DNA of 64,000 nt, taken from the NCBI RefSeq assembly GCF_030161375.1, contig NZ_BSSQ01000028.1, forward strand, positions 1-64,000, in the 5' to 3' direction. The notes beneath the pieces were generated by a model. The model had not been told where the DNA came from. It ran no database searches and saw nothing but the letters and a program-made list of their open reading frames with translations. This DNA comes from Paenibacillus glycanilyticus. GTDB lineage: Bacteria; Bacillota; Bacilli; Paenibacillales; Paenibacillaceae. Below, in pieces: positions 32,874-42,072 of the stretch (position 1 is its first letter; every line of letters begins with the position of its first letter). Position numbers and translations under genes: made by a program.

Positions 32874-34154
32874 GTGACCAAACGACACAAGAAAAGCAAA
32901 AAGCTGAAACGGTCCAATAAAGTAAAAGCGAAAAAACGCAATTCCGCCAGCCGTTCCAAATCACGCCGTAAACCTAATAGAAAAAAACATAGACGCCACA
33001 ACCGCCGAGCCACTGCTGCCGCATCGCCTCCGATTGATGCCACTCTAAGGGAACCTGGCGTTAATATCATTGGCTTCGTTCATGCCGAGATGGGCATCGG
33101 GGAATCTTCGCGGCTTGCTGCCAAAGCAATGGAATCGGCCAATCTTCCATTTGGCTTGATCAACTTCCCATTACCCGTAGCGTCGAGAATGTCGGACTAC
33201 AGCTGGTCGCATAAAATGCTGGACAAAGCCCGCTTCAACACGAATATTTTCCATATGAACGCCGACTTTATGCGTCCTGCGCGCGAACATTTTGGCGATG
33301 ATTTGTACAACAGCCGATATAATATCGGGTATTGGCATTGGGAGTTGCCGGAGTTTCCGGATGAATATGTCGAAGGCTTCAACCATGTCAATGAGGTGTG
33401 GGTATGCAGCAAATTTGTCGCATCATCCGTCTCCAAACGCTCCAATGTTCCCGTGACAACCATCCCGCACTGCATTCAAGTGCAAGTAGCGCCAAATATT
33501 AACCGTTCTTCCTTCGGCCTCCCGGAGAACCGGTTTCTATTCCTGATGATGTACGACGTGCAAAGCTCTACCTTGCGCAAAAATCCCGGCGCCGTCATTG
33601 AAGCTTTCAAGCTAGCCTTCGATAAAACCGATTCGCGGGTAGGACTTGTGCTGAAAGTCAACAACGCCGAATACCGGCCGCACGATTTGATCGAACTGAA
33701 GAAGATGATTGCCGAGCGAAGCAATATGTATCTGATCGACAAAGTATTGTCGAGGCATGAGGTTAATTCGTTGCTTCAATGCACCGACAGTTACGTATCT
33801 CTTCATCGAGCCGAAGGATTTGGACTCGGCCTAGCGGAAGCGATGTACCTCGGCAAACCCGTTATCGCTACGAACTGGTCCGGCAATACCGAATTTATGA
33901 ACGCATCCAATTCTTGCCCGGTATCCTACCAGCTTGTAAATATCGGCCAGGATTGGGGACCGTACAAAAGCCATCAAATCTGGGCGGAACCTAATGTCCG
34001 CAATGCCGCCGACTATATGCAGCGTCTGGTCACCGACGAGCGTTGGCGCGAATCCATCGCGTCAAGCGGCATGCGCACGATCCATACGGAATTTTCTCCG
34101 GCCGTCATCGGGCAAAAAATTAAAAACCGGTTAAAAGAGCTGGCGCTTATTTAG
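32874..34154 (+). CDS. Family 4-type glycosyltransferase with basic N-terminal tail
   Basis: The first 45 residues of this 426-residue protein contain 25 Lys/Arg and no acidic residue (MTKRHKKSKKLKRSNK, then RRKHRR-like blocks). The rest is a GT-B glycosyltransferase: GFVHAEMGIGESSRLAAKA at the donor-lobe start and the C-terminal HRAEGFGLGLAEAMYLGKPVIAT loop that binds the nucleotide sugar. GTG 32874 follows GAGAGGA by ten bases. It is the first gene of the glycosylation island, convergent with rmd. The tail probably directs the enzyme to an anionic surface or is packaged; this is inference. Confidence 0.9.
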   Translation: MTKRHKKSKKLKRSNKVKAKKRNSASRSKSRRKPNRKKHRRHNRRATAAASPPIDATLREPGVNIIGFVHAEMGIGESSRLAAKAMESANLPFGLINFPLPVASRMSDYSWSHKMLDKARFNTNIFHMNADFMRPAREHFGDDLYNSRYNIGYWHWELPEFPDEYVEGFNHVNEVWVCSKFVASSVSKRSNVPVTTIPHCIQVQVAPNINRSSFGLPENRFLFLMMYDVQSSTLRKNPGAVIEAFKLAFDKTDSRVGLVLKVNNAEYRPHDLIELKKMIAERSNMYLIDKVLSRHEVNSLLQCTDSYVSLHRAEGFGLGLAEAMYLGKPVIATNWSGNTEFMNASNSCPVSYQLVNIGQDWGPYKSHQIWAEPNVRNAADYMQRLVTDERWRESIASSGMRTIHTEFSPAVIGQKIKNRLKELALI

Positions 34155-34160
34155 CTAACA

Positions 34161-34212
34161 AAACCCTAAGCCCGGTCAAGGCATAAATCGCACCGCAACC
34201 GGGTTAGGGCTT
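34161..34212. terminator. Bidirectional terminator between glycosyltransferase and rmd
   Basis: AAACCCTAAGCCCGGT (34161-34176) pairs with ACCGGGTTAGGGCTT (34198-34212), a long stem between convergent genes. Confidence 0.8.
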
Positions 34213-34213
34213 G

Positions 34214-35167
34214 TTAAGCCAGCTCATGTCGCCAATAGTTCAATAAATCGTTTAATGATTGTTCAAACGAAATCTCCGGCGTCCATCCGGTCTGGCGATA
34301 AAATTTCGTATAGTCGCCAACCAATACTTTCACATCGGATGGCCTCAGCCTGGTCTTGTCTTCTTCGACTGTAATGTCCACCGTGCTAAAACCAAGCAGC
34401 ACTTGGAGAACTTCTCGAACCTCGCGGCCTTGTCCTGAAGCAATATTGTAGATTTCACCGGGCTGGCAATAGTCCAGCGCCATCCGGTACGCCCTTACAA
34501 CATCCCGGACATCCATGAAATCCCTCGTTGCATCCAGATTTCCCACATACAAAACAGGCGGTTTGAAGCCTTTCTCAATCTCGGCGATTTGTTTCGCAAA
34601 ATTGGAAGTAACGAACTGCTCGCCTCTCCTCGGACCGGAATGGTTAAATGTCCTCGTTCGTACGATGTGCAGGTTGTACGTCTTGTAATATTGGTATCCC
34701 AAGTAGTCCTGGGCAATCTTGCTGACGGCATAAGGACTAATCGGACGCAGAGGATTCATCTCCGTAACCGGTACTTCATCCTCTTGGACCTGGCCGTATT
34801 CTTCGCTTGAGCAGGCAATCAGCACTTTGGGAGTTAAATCAAGCTTTCTGATGGCTTCCAGCAAATGAATCTGACCCATAATATTATTAGTTAAAGTCTC
34901 GGCAGGCGACTCCCAAGACAAAGGCACATAACTTTGCGCAGCCAGATGAAAGATCAGGTCCGGCCTGACCTCTGTCATCATCCGCTCTACGGCATCTGGA
35001 TCCATCAGTTCGCACTCATACAGGCGCATATCCGGCAGCAGATGACGAATATGCCGAAGCGAGCTGTGACTCCGTATCGTTCCTGTCACTTCAATTCCCT
35101 GACTAAGCAGATGCTCAGCAAGATGACTGCCTACAAAACCGGTTATCCCTGTAATTAGTGCTTTCAT
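34214..35167 (-). CDS. rmd: GDP-4-keto-6-deoxy-D-mannose reductase
   Basis: This 317-residue extended SDR has TGITGFVGSHLAEHL at the N-terminus, the catalytic Ser in CSSEEYGQ and the Tyr-Lys in SPYAVSKIAQDYLG, then RTFNHSGPRRGEQFV. Blocks such as FHLAAQSYV, SSEEYG and VGNLDATRDFMDVRDVV match Rmd of Aneurinibacillus, which makes GDP-D-rhamnose for its S-layer glycan. A GMD role is less likely because a separate full-length gmd is at 49996. It overlaps manC by four bases, so the two are coupled. Confidence 0.85.
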   Translation of the reverse strand: MKALITGITGFVGSHLAEHLLSQGIEVTGTIRSHSSLRHIRHLLPDMRLYECELMDPDAVERMMTEVRPDLIFHLAAQSYVPLSWESPAETLTNNIMGQIHLLEAIRKLDLTPKVLIACSSEEYGQVQEDEVPVTEMNPLRPISPYAVSKIAQDYLGYQYYKTYNLHIVRTRTFNHSGPRRGEQFVTSNFAKQIAEIEKGFKPPVLYVGNLDATRDFMDVRDVVRAYRMALDYCQPGEIYNIASGQGREVREVLQVLLGFSTVDITVEEDKTRLRPSDVKVLVGDYTKFYRQTGWTPEISFEQSLNDLLNYWRHELA

Positions 35168-36204
35168 GCCTGCCGGCCTTCTTGATCGGCCGTAAGCGCG
35201 GCAATGGCATGCTTCACATTCTGCTCATCCGATTTGCGGCAAATGAGCAACCCTTCTTCCGTCGAGACAATGATCAGATCTTCAATGCCTATGACGACGA
35301 CCTGCTGCTGTTCGGAATAGATGATGGTATTGCGCGTGGCGAACGGATAGATATTGCCGATTCGCAAATTCCCGTCCCCGTCCGTACTGAAAATACGCTC
35401 AAGCGACGTCCAGGTACCTACATCATCCCAAATAAATTCGATCGGTATCGTATAGAGACGCTTTAGCTTTTCTACCAGTGCATAATCGATAGAGAGTTTT
35501 TGCAAACGGGCATACGACTGTCTGAATTCTTCTCCCTCTTGCTCGAAGATCGACCACATCTGAGGCTGGAACTCTAGCATATAACGGGCAATTGTAGAGG
35601 GCTTCCATATAAAAATACCGCTGTTCCAATACATATTGGGCATCTCGATGAGCTTCTCGGCTTTTTCCTTCGTAGGTTTCTCAATAAAAGCTTTCACTTC
35701 TTTGATCCGTAGTACCGAGTCAACCGTCTCTTTCGCTTCAATATAACCGTAACCCGTTTCCGCTCTTGTAGGAACGATTCCAAGCGTCACGACTACGCCA
35801 TCCTGTCTAGCTGCTTTCTCCGCTTCCCGCAGCGCTTCCATTAAATCCTCCGTATCCGGAATATATTGATCCGAAGGCGCCGTAACGAGTACTTCATCCC
35901 GCTCCAGCTTCATGAAGAAACTTGCGGTCAGGGCAATGCATGGAGCGGTGTCTCTTTGCTCCGGTTCTACGATAATCCGATTCTCTCCCAGCTCGGGGAG
36001 TTGTTCCTTGACGATAGGCAAATAATTCTCGCTTACGGCGACATAAACATTGTCTTCGGGCAGGCAAGAACGGAACCTTGCATACGTTTGCTGTAGCATC
36101 GTAGCTTCTTCCGAAGCAAGCGTCAGAAATTGCTTCGGTTTCGCAACCGTGCTTCGCGGCCAAAAACGAGTTCCTTTCCCTCCTGCCATAATGACTGCTA
36201 TCAT
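35164..36204 (-). CDS. manC: Mannose-1-phosphate guanylyltransferase
   Basis: ManC makes GDP-mannose, the precursor of all the deoxy-sugars predicted here. The 346-residue protein starts IAVIMAGGKGTRFWPRS (nucleotide-binding loop) with KPKQFL, and has VTAPSDQYI, FIEKP and NSGIFIWKP, all classic. It lacks the C-terminal isomerase domain, so fructose-6-phosphate isomerisation must be done elsewhere. It heads the manC-rmd pair. Confidence 0.95.
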   Translation of the reverse strand: MIAVIMAGGKGTRFWPRSTVAKPKQFLTLASEEATMLQQTYARFRSCLPEDNVYVAVSENYLPIVKEQLPELGENRIIVEPEQRDTAPCIALTASFFMKLERDEVLVTAPSDQYIPDTEDLMEALREAEKAARQDGVVVTLGIVPTRAETGYGYIEAKETVDSVLRIKEVKAFIEKPTKEKAEKLIEMPNMYWNSGIFIWKPSTIARYMLEFQPQMWSIFEQEGEEFRQSYARLQKLSIDYALVEKLKRLYTIPIEFIWDDVGTWTSLERIFSTDGDGNLRIGNIYPFATRNTIIYSEQQQVVVIGIEDLIIVSTEEGLLICRKSDEQNVKHAIAALTADQEGRQA

Positions 36205-36309
36205 GGTTGTTCACCTCGAAACGGCAACTCTACTAGTATTAATCTCTCTCGCGTATTCAAGCCGGAGCTCCTTCCTTAACCGGTGCCGGATTGATCAATT
36301 ACATATCTA

Positions 36310-36340
36310 TAACTTATGCTTTGATAGAGAAATGCTAGTG
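36310..36340 (-). promoter_or_regulatory. Weak sigma-K-like promoter upstream of manC-rmd
   Basis: CATAAGTTA (minus strand, 36310-36318) fits the sigma-K -10 CATANNNTA exactly, but the nearest AC lies two bases too far upstream. Confidence 0.3.
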
Positions 36341-36501
36341 GACGAATAGCCAAAAGGGACAGAAATCAGGCATATGACTCCGCCCGACTATGAATTTACA
36401 TAATCTAGCAAAAATAGACGTTCGTTCACGGCTATTACCGTCTTCTCTATGAATCTCTGAACATATGATGTGTTATATCACTTGAAAGGAGAGGATTAGA
36501 T

Positions 36502-37071
36502 ATGGGAGAAACAGGTTTGACAGGTCTTACCGGTCTGACAGGCGCAACTGGCCTTACGGGTGCTACAGGTCCTACGGGTCCCACAGGTCCAACCGGGTTA
36601 ACTGGCTTGACTGGCCCCGCTGGTCCAGGAGCTGCGGTATTTGGAGCTAACGGAGGACTATTCCCTCTTGGTCCAATCGGGATCATCGGAACCGTAATTC
36701 CGCCGGTTGAGGTTCTCGCGACTCCAGTTACCATTACTTCGGCGGCAGCCAATAAAGTCAAAATTGACGGTGTAGTTGATGTATCGATTTCCGGTACAAT
36801 TATCGGCGTATTGCTTAACCCGACTATCACAGTAGATTTGCTTCGCGATGGTCTTGTAGTGGCTTCGGTTACTAGCACAACTTTCGCAACGATTGCACTT
36901 GCTGCTGTACTTGATCTCGAAGTCGTGATTCCAATCACATATTTCGACACGCTTACAGTAGGAGCACACGAGTATACGCTTGAAGTTTCGGTTAACTCGA
37001 TCTCGATCGCCATTACTGGCGCAACTGCTGACGTTCAATTTTCTTCGCTTGCTGCTTCGATCGGCGTCTAA
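36502..37071 (+). CDS. Short collagen-like (Gly-X-Thr) protein
   Basis: The protein is a 189-residue collagen-like protein. From residue 2 there are 14 Gly-X-Y triplets, twelve with Thr at Y (GLT, GAT, GPT), a typical substrate for O-glycosylation in Bacillus exosporium proteins. Residues 45-189 form a beta-rich hydrophobic domain (TSAAANKVKIDG, VVIPITYFDTLTVGAHEYTLEV), perhaps a BclA-C-like trimer. It has no signal peptide and no BclA-type exosporium-targeting leader. ATG follows AAGGAGAGG. It is embedded among glycosyltransferases, which makes it the best acceptor candidate. Confidence 0.88.
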   Translation: MGETGLTGLTGLTGATGLTGATGPTGPTGPTGLTGLTGPAGPGAAVFGANGGLFPLGPIGIIGTVIPPVEVLATPVTITSAAANKVKIDGVVDVSISGTIIGVLLNPTITVDLLRDGLVVASVTSTTFATIALAAVLDLEVVIPITYFDTLTVGAHEYTLEVSVNSISIAITGATADVQFSSLAASIGV

Positions 37072-37085
37072 GTCTGAACAGCCCC

Positions 37086-37117
37086 AACAGCCTTTTCGCA
37101 TCCGCGGAAAGGCTGTT
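37086..37117. terminator. Hairpin between convergent collagen-like and GT genes
   Basis: AACAGCCTTT (37086-37095) and AAAGGCTGTT (37108-37117) form a perfect 10-bp stem; T tracts are short. Confidence 0.65.
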
Positions 37118-37130
37118 CCTCTTACATAGG

Positions 37131-38144
37131 TTAATGGATTACAGCATCTCCCTTAACAAGCGCGTTTGCCATATGGCCGAAATCGACCGCGACCTTCCCG
37201 GTTGCGCGGGCAAGCTCTTCCGTAATGATAACGGCGGCAATTCCAGCGGAGACAAGGGCAATGTCAAAATCATATTGACGGGCAATCATAATTACCCTGT
37301 CTGCATCGCGAGCGCCGTTAACGGGAGCTACCATTCCGGCTAGCGAAATCCCATGCTGCGCAAGAACTGCAGCTAGCGGCTCAGCCATGTTGCCGATGAG
37401 TAGAACTTTCCGATTCCGCAGGACCGGCAGGAGGCAACCCGATTGACATAAGCTGTAATTAATAAGAGAGTCCGTCCATTGCCGTTCCTGGAACGAGATG
37501 CCGTACGCACGGAATACTGGCGAGACGAGCAGCTGGTAATTCGGCATTCTGGTCCTCGGAATGCCTACTATGTCCGCCTTTGCAACCGCCTCTGCCAGAC
37601 GGTTACGAATATCCAGATCCGGCACCTTTACGCCGGCATACTCCAGAAACTTGCCTTCCCGTCTGACGACGTCAACCGGCATAACGGTTTCTTGAGCTAA
37701 TGTAAGAAGCTCCCCATCCCCTAGCCGGACGATGGATAAAGGCTTGCGCTCATCCAGGGCATGAAGGATATGATCTCTGACTTGCTCCGCAATCAATAGA
37801 GAAACAGCGTGTTCATGGTACATGCTTACCCCTGTAGCGATAATCTGCTTCAGCGAAAGATCGGGAAATATCATATGGGGGGGAAGCAGTTCGTCGATCA
37901 TTTGCTCTCCGCCGGCATACTTCCCATCCTGATATCCTTTATCGTACCCGGCCTGAAAATTTTCCTGCGGATGGGATTCAGGCTGAACGCGTTCGTAATC
38001 CATTGCCGTATCCGCAATAGCCGGTATTGCATCAACCGGGAGCTGCGGTGCCTTTTTGACTACTTGGCGTTTCCGGTATACCGTTCTCTTCCGCTTACGT
38101 TGTTTTTTGCCTTTTGTCTTCTTACGAGGCGCCCGAATGTTCAT
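37131..38144 (-). CDS. GT-D fold glycosyltransferase (DUF1792) with basic tail
   Basis: The 337-residue protein begins with a Lys/Arg-rich tail (17 basic residues in the first 31). After a linker it has a DUF1792 (GT-D) domain from about residue 130, marked by SIVRLGDGELLTLA with the DGE metal motif, then IVGIPRTRM and VLLIGNMAE. GT-D enzymes add sugars in serine-rich repeat protein glycosylation in streptococci. It is the last gene of a three-gene minus-strand unit and overlaps its upstream neighbour by 23 bases. Confidence 0.87.
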   Translation of the reverse strand: MNIRAPRKKTKGKKQRKRKRTVYRKRQVVKKAPQLPVDAIPAIADTAMDYERVQPESHPQENFQAGYDKGYQDGKYAGGEQMIDELLPPHMIFPDLSLKQIIATGVSMYHEHAVSLLIAEQVRDHILHALDERKPLSIVRLGDGELLTLAQETVMPVDVVRREGKFLEYAGVKVPDLDIRNRLAEAVAKADIVGIPRTRMPNYQLLVSPVFRAYGISFQERQWTDSLINYSLCQSGCLLPVLRNRKVLLIGNMAEPLAAVLAQHGISLAGMVAPVNGARDADRVIMIARQYDFDIALVSAGIAAVIITEELARATGKVAVDFGHMANALVKGDAVIH

Positions 38145-38889
38145 GACGTTCCCCCTTGTTGTCTTCTCCAGCTAGTTGGATAGGATCAATGCCCCATTTC
38201 TGTATGAACAACTCCCTGTTTCGGGCAAGAATGGGCTCCAGGTCTTCTTTGGCATAACTGCCAAAGGAAGCACTGCCATGATGATAGATAAACACGTCTT
38301 TGGCAATCATGACTTTATATCCTGCGCGCCAGGCGCGGTAACAATAGTCGTCATCTTCGAAATGCCCGGGCGAGAATTGTTCATCAAGCATGCCGATCTT
38401 CTGGAGCAATGCGCGGGAGAACAGCATACAGAAGCCGATAATGCGATTGACCTTCTCCATCTTCCCGTCTTGCGTCACCCTTAATTGCGCCGCAAACTCA
38501 TCGTATCGCCCGGACATTGCAATCTGCTGTCTGCCGCTTGCATAGTTGGTCATCGGACCCACTATTCCCATCCAAGGATCAGCCTCATAAGCCCGATGCA
38601 ATCGGCTAAGCCACTCCGACGTCACCAGCACATCATTATTAAGCAGAAGCAGCCGTTCTCCTCTTGCCAATCGAAGGCCCCAGTTGCATGCCGCCGGAAA
38701 TCCGGTATTCGCTGGCAGAGAAATTGTAATAATACGTTGTTGCTTCAAATAGTCCAGCGTGCCGTCCGTTGAGCCGTTGTCTATGACAATGAGCTCATAG
38801 CTTTCCTTCGTGTGCTTCCGAATGGAACCAATCGTATCTCTCAGCATAGGGAGAGCGTTATAAGTGGGGATGATAATGCTGGTTAGCAT
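38122..38889 (-). CDS. Family 2 glycosyltransferase (rhamnosyltransferase-like)
   Basis: This 255-residue GT-A enzyme starts TSIIIPTYNALPMLRDTIGSI and has ELIVIDNGSTDGTLDYL, the acceptor loop LLLNNDVLVT and FEDDDYCYRAWRAGYK, all of the WbbL-like GT2 class that often transfers rhamnose. It has no tail and no membrane segment. It overlaps the genes on both sides and so belongs to the 37131-40030 operon. Confidence 0.9.
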   Translation of the reverse strand: MLTSIIIPTYNALPMLRDTIGSIRKHTKESYELIVIDNGSTDGTLDYLKQQRIITISLPANTGFPAACNWGLRLARGERLLLLNNDVLVTSEWLSRLHRAYEADPWMGIVGPMTNYASGRQQIAMSGRYDEFAAQLRVTQDGKMEKVNRIIGFCMLFSRALLQKIGMLDEQFSPGHFEDDDYCYRAWRAGYKVMIAKDVFIYHHGSASFGSYAKEDLEPILARNRELFIQKWGIDPIQLAGEDNKGERHEHSGAS

Positions 38890-40030
38890 CCTTCACACGA
38901 TCCCTTCTGCGCAGATGATCGATATATTTAAGGCGAGGGTTCTCCTCCTTCATCGACCACCCCAGCGCTTCCAGATGATCTCCCATAATGAGCTTGGAGA
39001 TGGGATTGCTCAGCCCGACATTGTCTGTCCGGTGCCGATTTTTCGTAAACACGTTAACGCTGCCGCCAATGCCGATCTTCAAACCTCGTTGCATGGCGAT
39101 GGCTTGGGCTTTGGGCGGAACCGCCAAATTGGCTGAGCCAATGGCTTCAATTGCCTTGCGGGTGAGCGCATGCGGCACGGCGGTCATGGAATTGACAGAC
39201 AGGTCTTCGCGGCGATTAGAGCGATTCAGAAAATATTTCATAATCGTCACTTCATCCCAATCCGCGAACTTCCCTACATACCGGGATAAATCATTAAGCA
39301 CGACGTCTACTCCGCGGCTTGCCGCCCGTACAAAAGGAACCAGCTGTTCGGCGGCTACGGGTATATCGGCATCCACGAACAGGACGATGTCGGATGTCGT
39401 TATTTTTGCTCCGATTGCCCTCCCGACATCATGCCCCAAAGCTTCGTTATAGTTCAGCACAATCGCTTTACCGCTCGTTCTTGCCAGCGTCAGGCTCGCA
39501 TCCGTGGAGCCGTTCACCACTACTATCATTTCGTTCAGGGGCATTCGCTCCAGCTCCCGTAAAGCGGAACTAATGGACTGCTCTTCATTCATGGCCATTA
39601 CGACTGCCGCAACCTTCTTATTGACCGGCAACAGCACCCAATCAGAATGTATCTCTTCCGGGTGAACAGAAGCGAAACCATCTATAAATGCTTTCATTGC
39701 CGTTTTATAATTTGCGGCGTTAGTCAATCTGCTTAAGCTGCTCTCATTCACCCAAAGGTCCTGAACGAGCTGCCGAACATCGGCTCCTTCAGCCACCTGA
39801 ACTTGCTCGCCCGCTTTTCTTCCGAGTCGCCAAGCGAGCATGGAGGGTTTCGATTTAGAACTTGAGCTAGAGTTAGACCTTGGCTTGGAGTTAGTGGCCG
39901 TCCCTCCCCTACGCGGCTTGCGGGAGATCGTCCGGGACTGGCCAACGCTCGCGGGCAACCGCCGCCGTTGCCGATTAGACGCCAGTTTAATAGAATTGGC
40001 GTTTTTTCTTTTTCTGGCGAGGCTCCTCAT
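38858..40030 (-). CDS. Family 2 glycosyltransferase with basic, Ser-rich tail
   Basis: Residues 1-75 are disordered and Arg/Lys/Ser-rich (ARKRKNAN, RQRRRLPAS, SRKPRRGG, then a Ser/Lys run). Residues 140-370 form a GT-A domain: VAAVVMAMNEEQSISSALREL, VVVNGSTDASL, and the DxD-like FVDADIPV. ATG 40030 follows GAGGTG by six bases (390 residues). It is the promoter-proximal gene of the unit and overlaps the next gene by 32 bases. CATACAAT upstream on the minus strand (about 40108-40115) looks like a sigma-E -10 without a -35. Confidence 0.87.
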   Translation of the reverse strand: MRSLARKRKNANSIKLASNRQRRRLPASVGQSRTISRKPRRGGTATNSKPRSNSSSSSKSKPSMLAWRLGRKAGEQVQVAEGADVRQLVQDLWVNESSLSRLTNAANYKTAMKAFIDGFASVHPEEIHSDWVLLPVNKKVAAVVMAMNEEQSISSALRELERMPLNEMIVVVNGSTDASLTLARTSGKAIVLNYNEALGHDVGRAIGAKITTSDIVLFVDADIPVAAEQLVPFVRAASRGVDVVLNDLSRYVGKFADWDEVTIMKYFLNRSNRREDLSVNSMTAVPHALTRKAIEAIGSANLAVPPKAQAIAMQRGLKIGIGGSVNVFTKNRHRTDNVGLSNPISKLIMGDHLEALGWSMKEENPRLKYIDHLRRRDRVKDANQHYHPHL

Positions 40031-40186
40031 TTCGTACACCTCAATATCCGTTTAATGTCTTTCTATGACAGATGACGATCTATTACGATTGCCTCTCACA
40101 TTGTATGTACGGACAATAGGTTCGCAACGGCTTATGTACGGCCATGTGCTTTATAAATGTGTATTTCTCCTGCACGTTTGTCCCTG

Positions 40187-40214
40187 ACCTCTCATAGCAG
40201 ACGAACATAAAATA
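40187..40214 (+). promoter_or_regulatory. Consensus sigma-K promoter
   Basis: ACC (40187-40189), a 16-base spacer and CATAAAATA (40206-40214) match the sigma-K pattern (AC ... CATANNNTA) completely. It lies 45 bases before the methyltransferase gene and predicts late mother-cell transcription of 40259-43245. Confidence 0.7.
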
Positions 40215-40258
40215 TCTCAATTCTTGTGCTTCTATAACGATAGATGGGGAGTTGACAT

Positions 40259-40942
40259 ATGGATTGGAAGTTTTATAGGCCAGTATTCGCAGTTGACCAC
40301 GCGCCAGAGATGCCGGCAGGAATGATGACCGAAGGAGCATGGTCTGGCCATCGCCGCTTCGCCTACGATTTGGTTCGGTTCGCGAAGCCAAAAGTCATAG
40401 TTGAGCTAGGCACCTTATACGGGACTTCATTCTTCAGCTTCTGTCAGGCGATTAAAGACGAGGGACTATCGACGTCCTGTTATGCCGTTGATACTTGGCA
40501 AGGCGATCCTCATACCGGCATGTACGGCACGATTAACGACGGGATCTACCAGGCAGTAAGTTCCGTCAAAAAGAGAGAATTCCCAGCCGTCGGAACTTTG
40601 CTTCGACATACCTTTGATGAAGCGCTGCCCCTGTTTCCCAAGGAATCCATTGATATTCTGCACATCGACGGTTATCACGCTTATGAAGCTGTCTTGCACG
40701 ATTACGCAAGCTGGCTGCCAAAGTTAGCGCCTAAAGGAGTCGTTCTTTTTCACGATACGGCTGTGAAAGTGTTGGACTTTGGCGTACACCTCTTGTGGGA
40801 TCAGCTTAGCGCGATCCATCCGCACATGAGGTTTCATCATTCAAATGGCTTGGGCGTGTTGTTCCCGAAAGGCGTAAGCGATGAATTTCAGAATGTTCTC
40901 GCAGGCCAAGAGAAGCTCATACTCCGATACGCAAGAGGCTGA
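40259..40942 (+). CDS. Class I SAM-dependent methyltransferase
   Basis: The 227-residue protein of the Methyltransf_24 type has the SAM-binding VIVELGTLYGTSFFSF (about residue 45), AVDTWQGDPHTG and the acidic site ILHIDGYHAYEAVLHD (about residue 140). Such enzymes methylate sugars in glycan clusters. ATG follows GGGGAG. It starts the plus-strand unit behind a sigma-K promoter; the next gene begins two bases after its stop. Confidence 0.87.
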   Translation: MDWKFYRPVFAVDHAPEMPAGMMTEGAWSGHRRFAYDLVRFAKPKVIVELGTLYGTSFFSFCQAIKDEGLSTSCYAVDTWQGDPHTGMYGTINDGIYQAVSSVKKREFPAVGTLLRHTFDEALPLFPKESIDILHIDGYHAYEAVLHDYASWLPKLAPKGVVLFHDTAVKVLDFGVHLLWDQLSAIHPHMRFHHSNGLGVLFPKGVSDEFQNVLAGQEKLILRYARG

Positions 40943-40944
40943 TT

Positions 40945-42042
40945 ATGAAACTGAAATATACGATACCCACTGACAGCTATAAGAAGACGAGAGATTGGGT
41001 TCAAACCTATCCCTCTAGCGCGAGGGAAGATCTCTACAAAGTGATCTATCCCGCCGAAACGATTCAATTGCCAGCTCCGCGAAGCGTCGATCCCCACCGA
41101 TGGGTGGCTGATTGCGCATATGATGAAGCTTTTGTCGCAACGATTCCTGGTGGACGGCTGATGACCAGCCACATGTACGTCGTAACGCCGGATAACAAAC
41201 GACTTGCCGATCTGGAATTATTTGATCCCGGGTACGAGAAATTGGTCCTTTCGGAGCCCGATTGGGTTGCCGGCACGGTAGCCTCCTTATTCTGGGGATG
41301 GAATTTCCCTATACCGGCTAGCCACGGCACTCATACCGTATTTGGACACTGGTTCTTCGACATCCTGCCCCGCATTCACCTTCTGAAGGAAAGCGGAATC
41401 GCGATAGATAAATATGTGCTGCCCAAGCTGAACCTTCCGTTTCAATACGAATCCTTGAAGCTGCTGGGCATACCGATGAACAAAGTCATTCAAGTGGATA
41501 AGCCGGACTTTCACCTGCAAGCCGACAAGCTGGTTGTATCCGCCGTTCCGCTTATGATCGGCAAATGTCCGCCATGGGCTTCGCATTATATGGCTGACCA
41601 GCTTAAGAACAACAGAAAGATTCGCAAACGGCAAGGTTATGAGAGGATTTATATTACGCGGGAGGATGCAACGGCCCGCTACGTCGCTAACGAAGATGAA
41701 GTGTTGCGTTATTTAAAGCTAAGAGGATTCCGGAAAATCGTGCTTACCCCTATGTCCACGGAGGACAAAATTGAAGTGTTCGCTTCGGCAAAGATCATTG
41801 TAGCCCCATTCGGGAGCGGCAGCATCAACGTTGCCTTCTGCGATCCGGGAGCATCCCTTATCGAGCTGGCCCCCGTCTCCTTCGTAGACAATTACTTCTG
41901 GAAGTTATGCTGTCACGCAGGTCTAGATTATTACGAGCTCTTATGCCAGGTCGAACCGAAAGCACATGTTGGCGCAGACAACATCATTGTTGATATCGGC
42001 AAGCTGGATCACTATTTGCGGTTAAACGGTATCGATGCTTAA
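40945..42042 (+). CDS. GT61 family (DUF563) glycosyltransferase
   Basis: The 365-residue protein shows the DUF563/GT61 pattern: GTHTVFGHWFFDILPRIHLL, YERIYITREDATARYV (acceptor/donor loop) and IVAPFGSGSINVAFCDPGASLIELAP. Bacterial GT61 members occur in spore and capsule clusters. It is translationally close-packed with the methyltransferase. Confidence 0.88.
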   Translation: MKLKYTIPTDSYKKTRDWVQTYPSSAREDLYKVIYPAETIQLPAPRSVDPHRWVADCAYDEAFVATIPGGRLMTSHMYVVTPDNKRLADLELFDPGYEKLVLSEPDWVAGTVASLFWGWNFPIPASHGTHTVFGHWFFDILPRIHLLKESGIAIDKYVLPKLNLPFQYESLKLLGIPMNKVIQVDKPDFHLQADKLVVSAVPLMIGKCPPWASHYMADQLKNNRKIRKRQGYERIYITREDATARYVANEDEVLRYLKLRGFRKIVLTPMSTEDKIEVFASAKIIVAPFGSGSINVAFCDPGASLIELAPVSFVDNYFWKLCCHAGLDYYELLCQVEPKAHVGADNIIVDIGKLDHYLRLNGIDA

Positions 42043-42072
42043 TCGGATCTTATATAAACAGGAGGATAAGGC

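Noticed and set aside
36505..36630. Repeated GGTCTTACC/GGTCTGACA units resembling a CRISPR or satellite
   Set aside because: They are 9-base codon triplets of a collagen-like reading frame with no spacers.
40083..40391. 102-codon minus-strand frame overlapping the sigma-K promoter
   Set aside because: It overlaps the methyltransferase start, has no ribosome-binding site and no recognisable protein.
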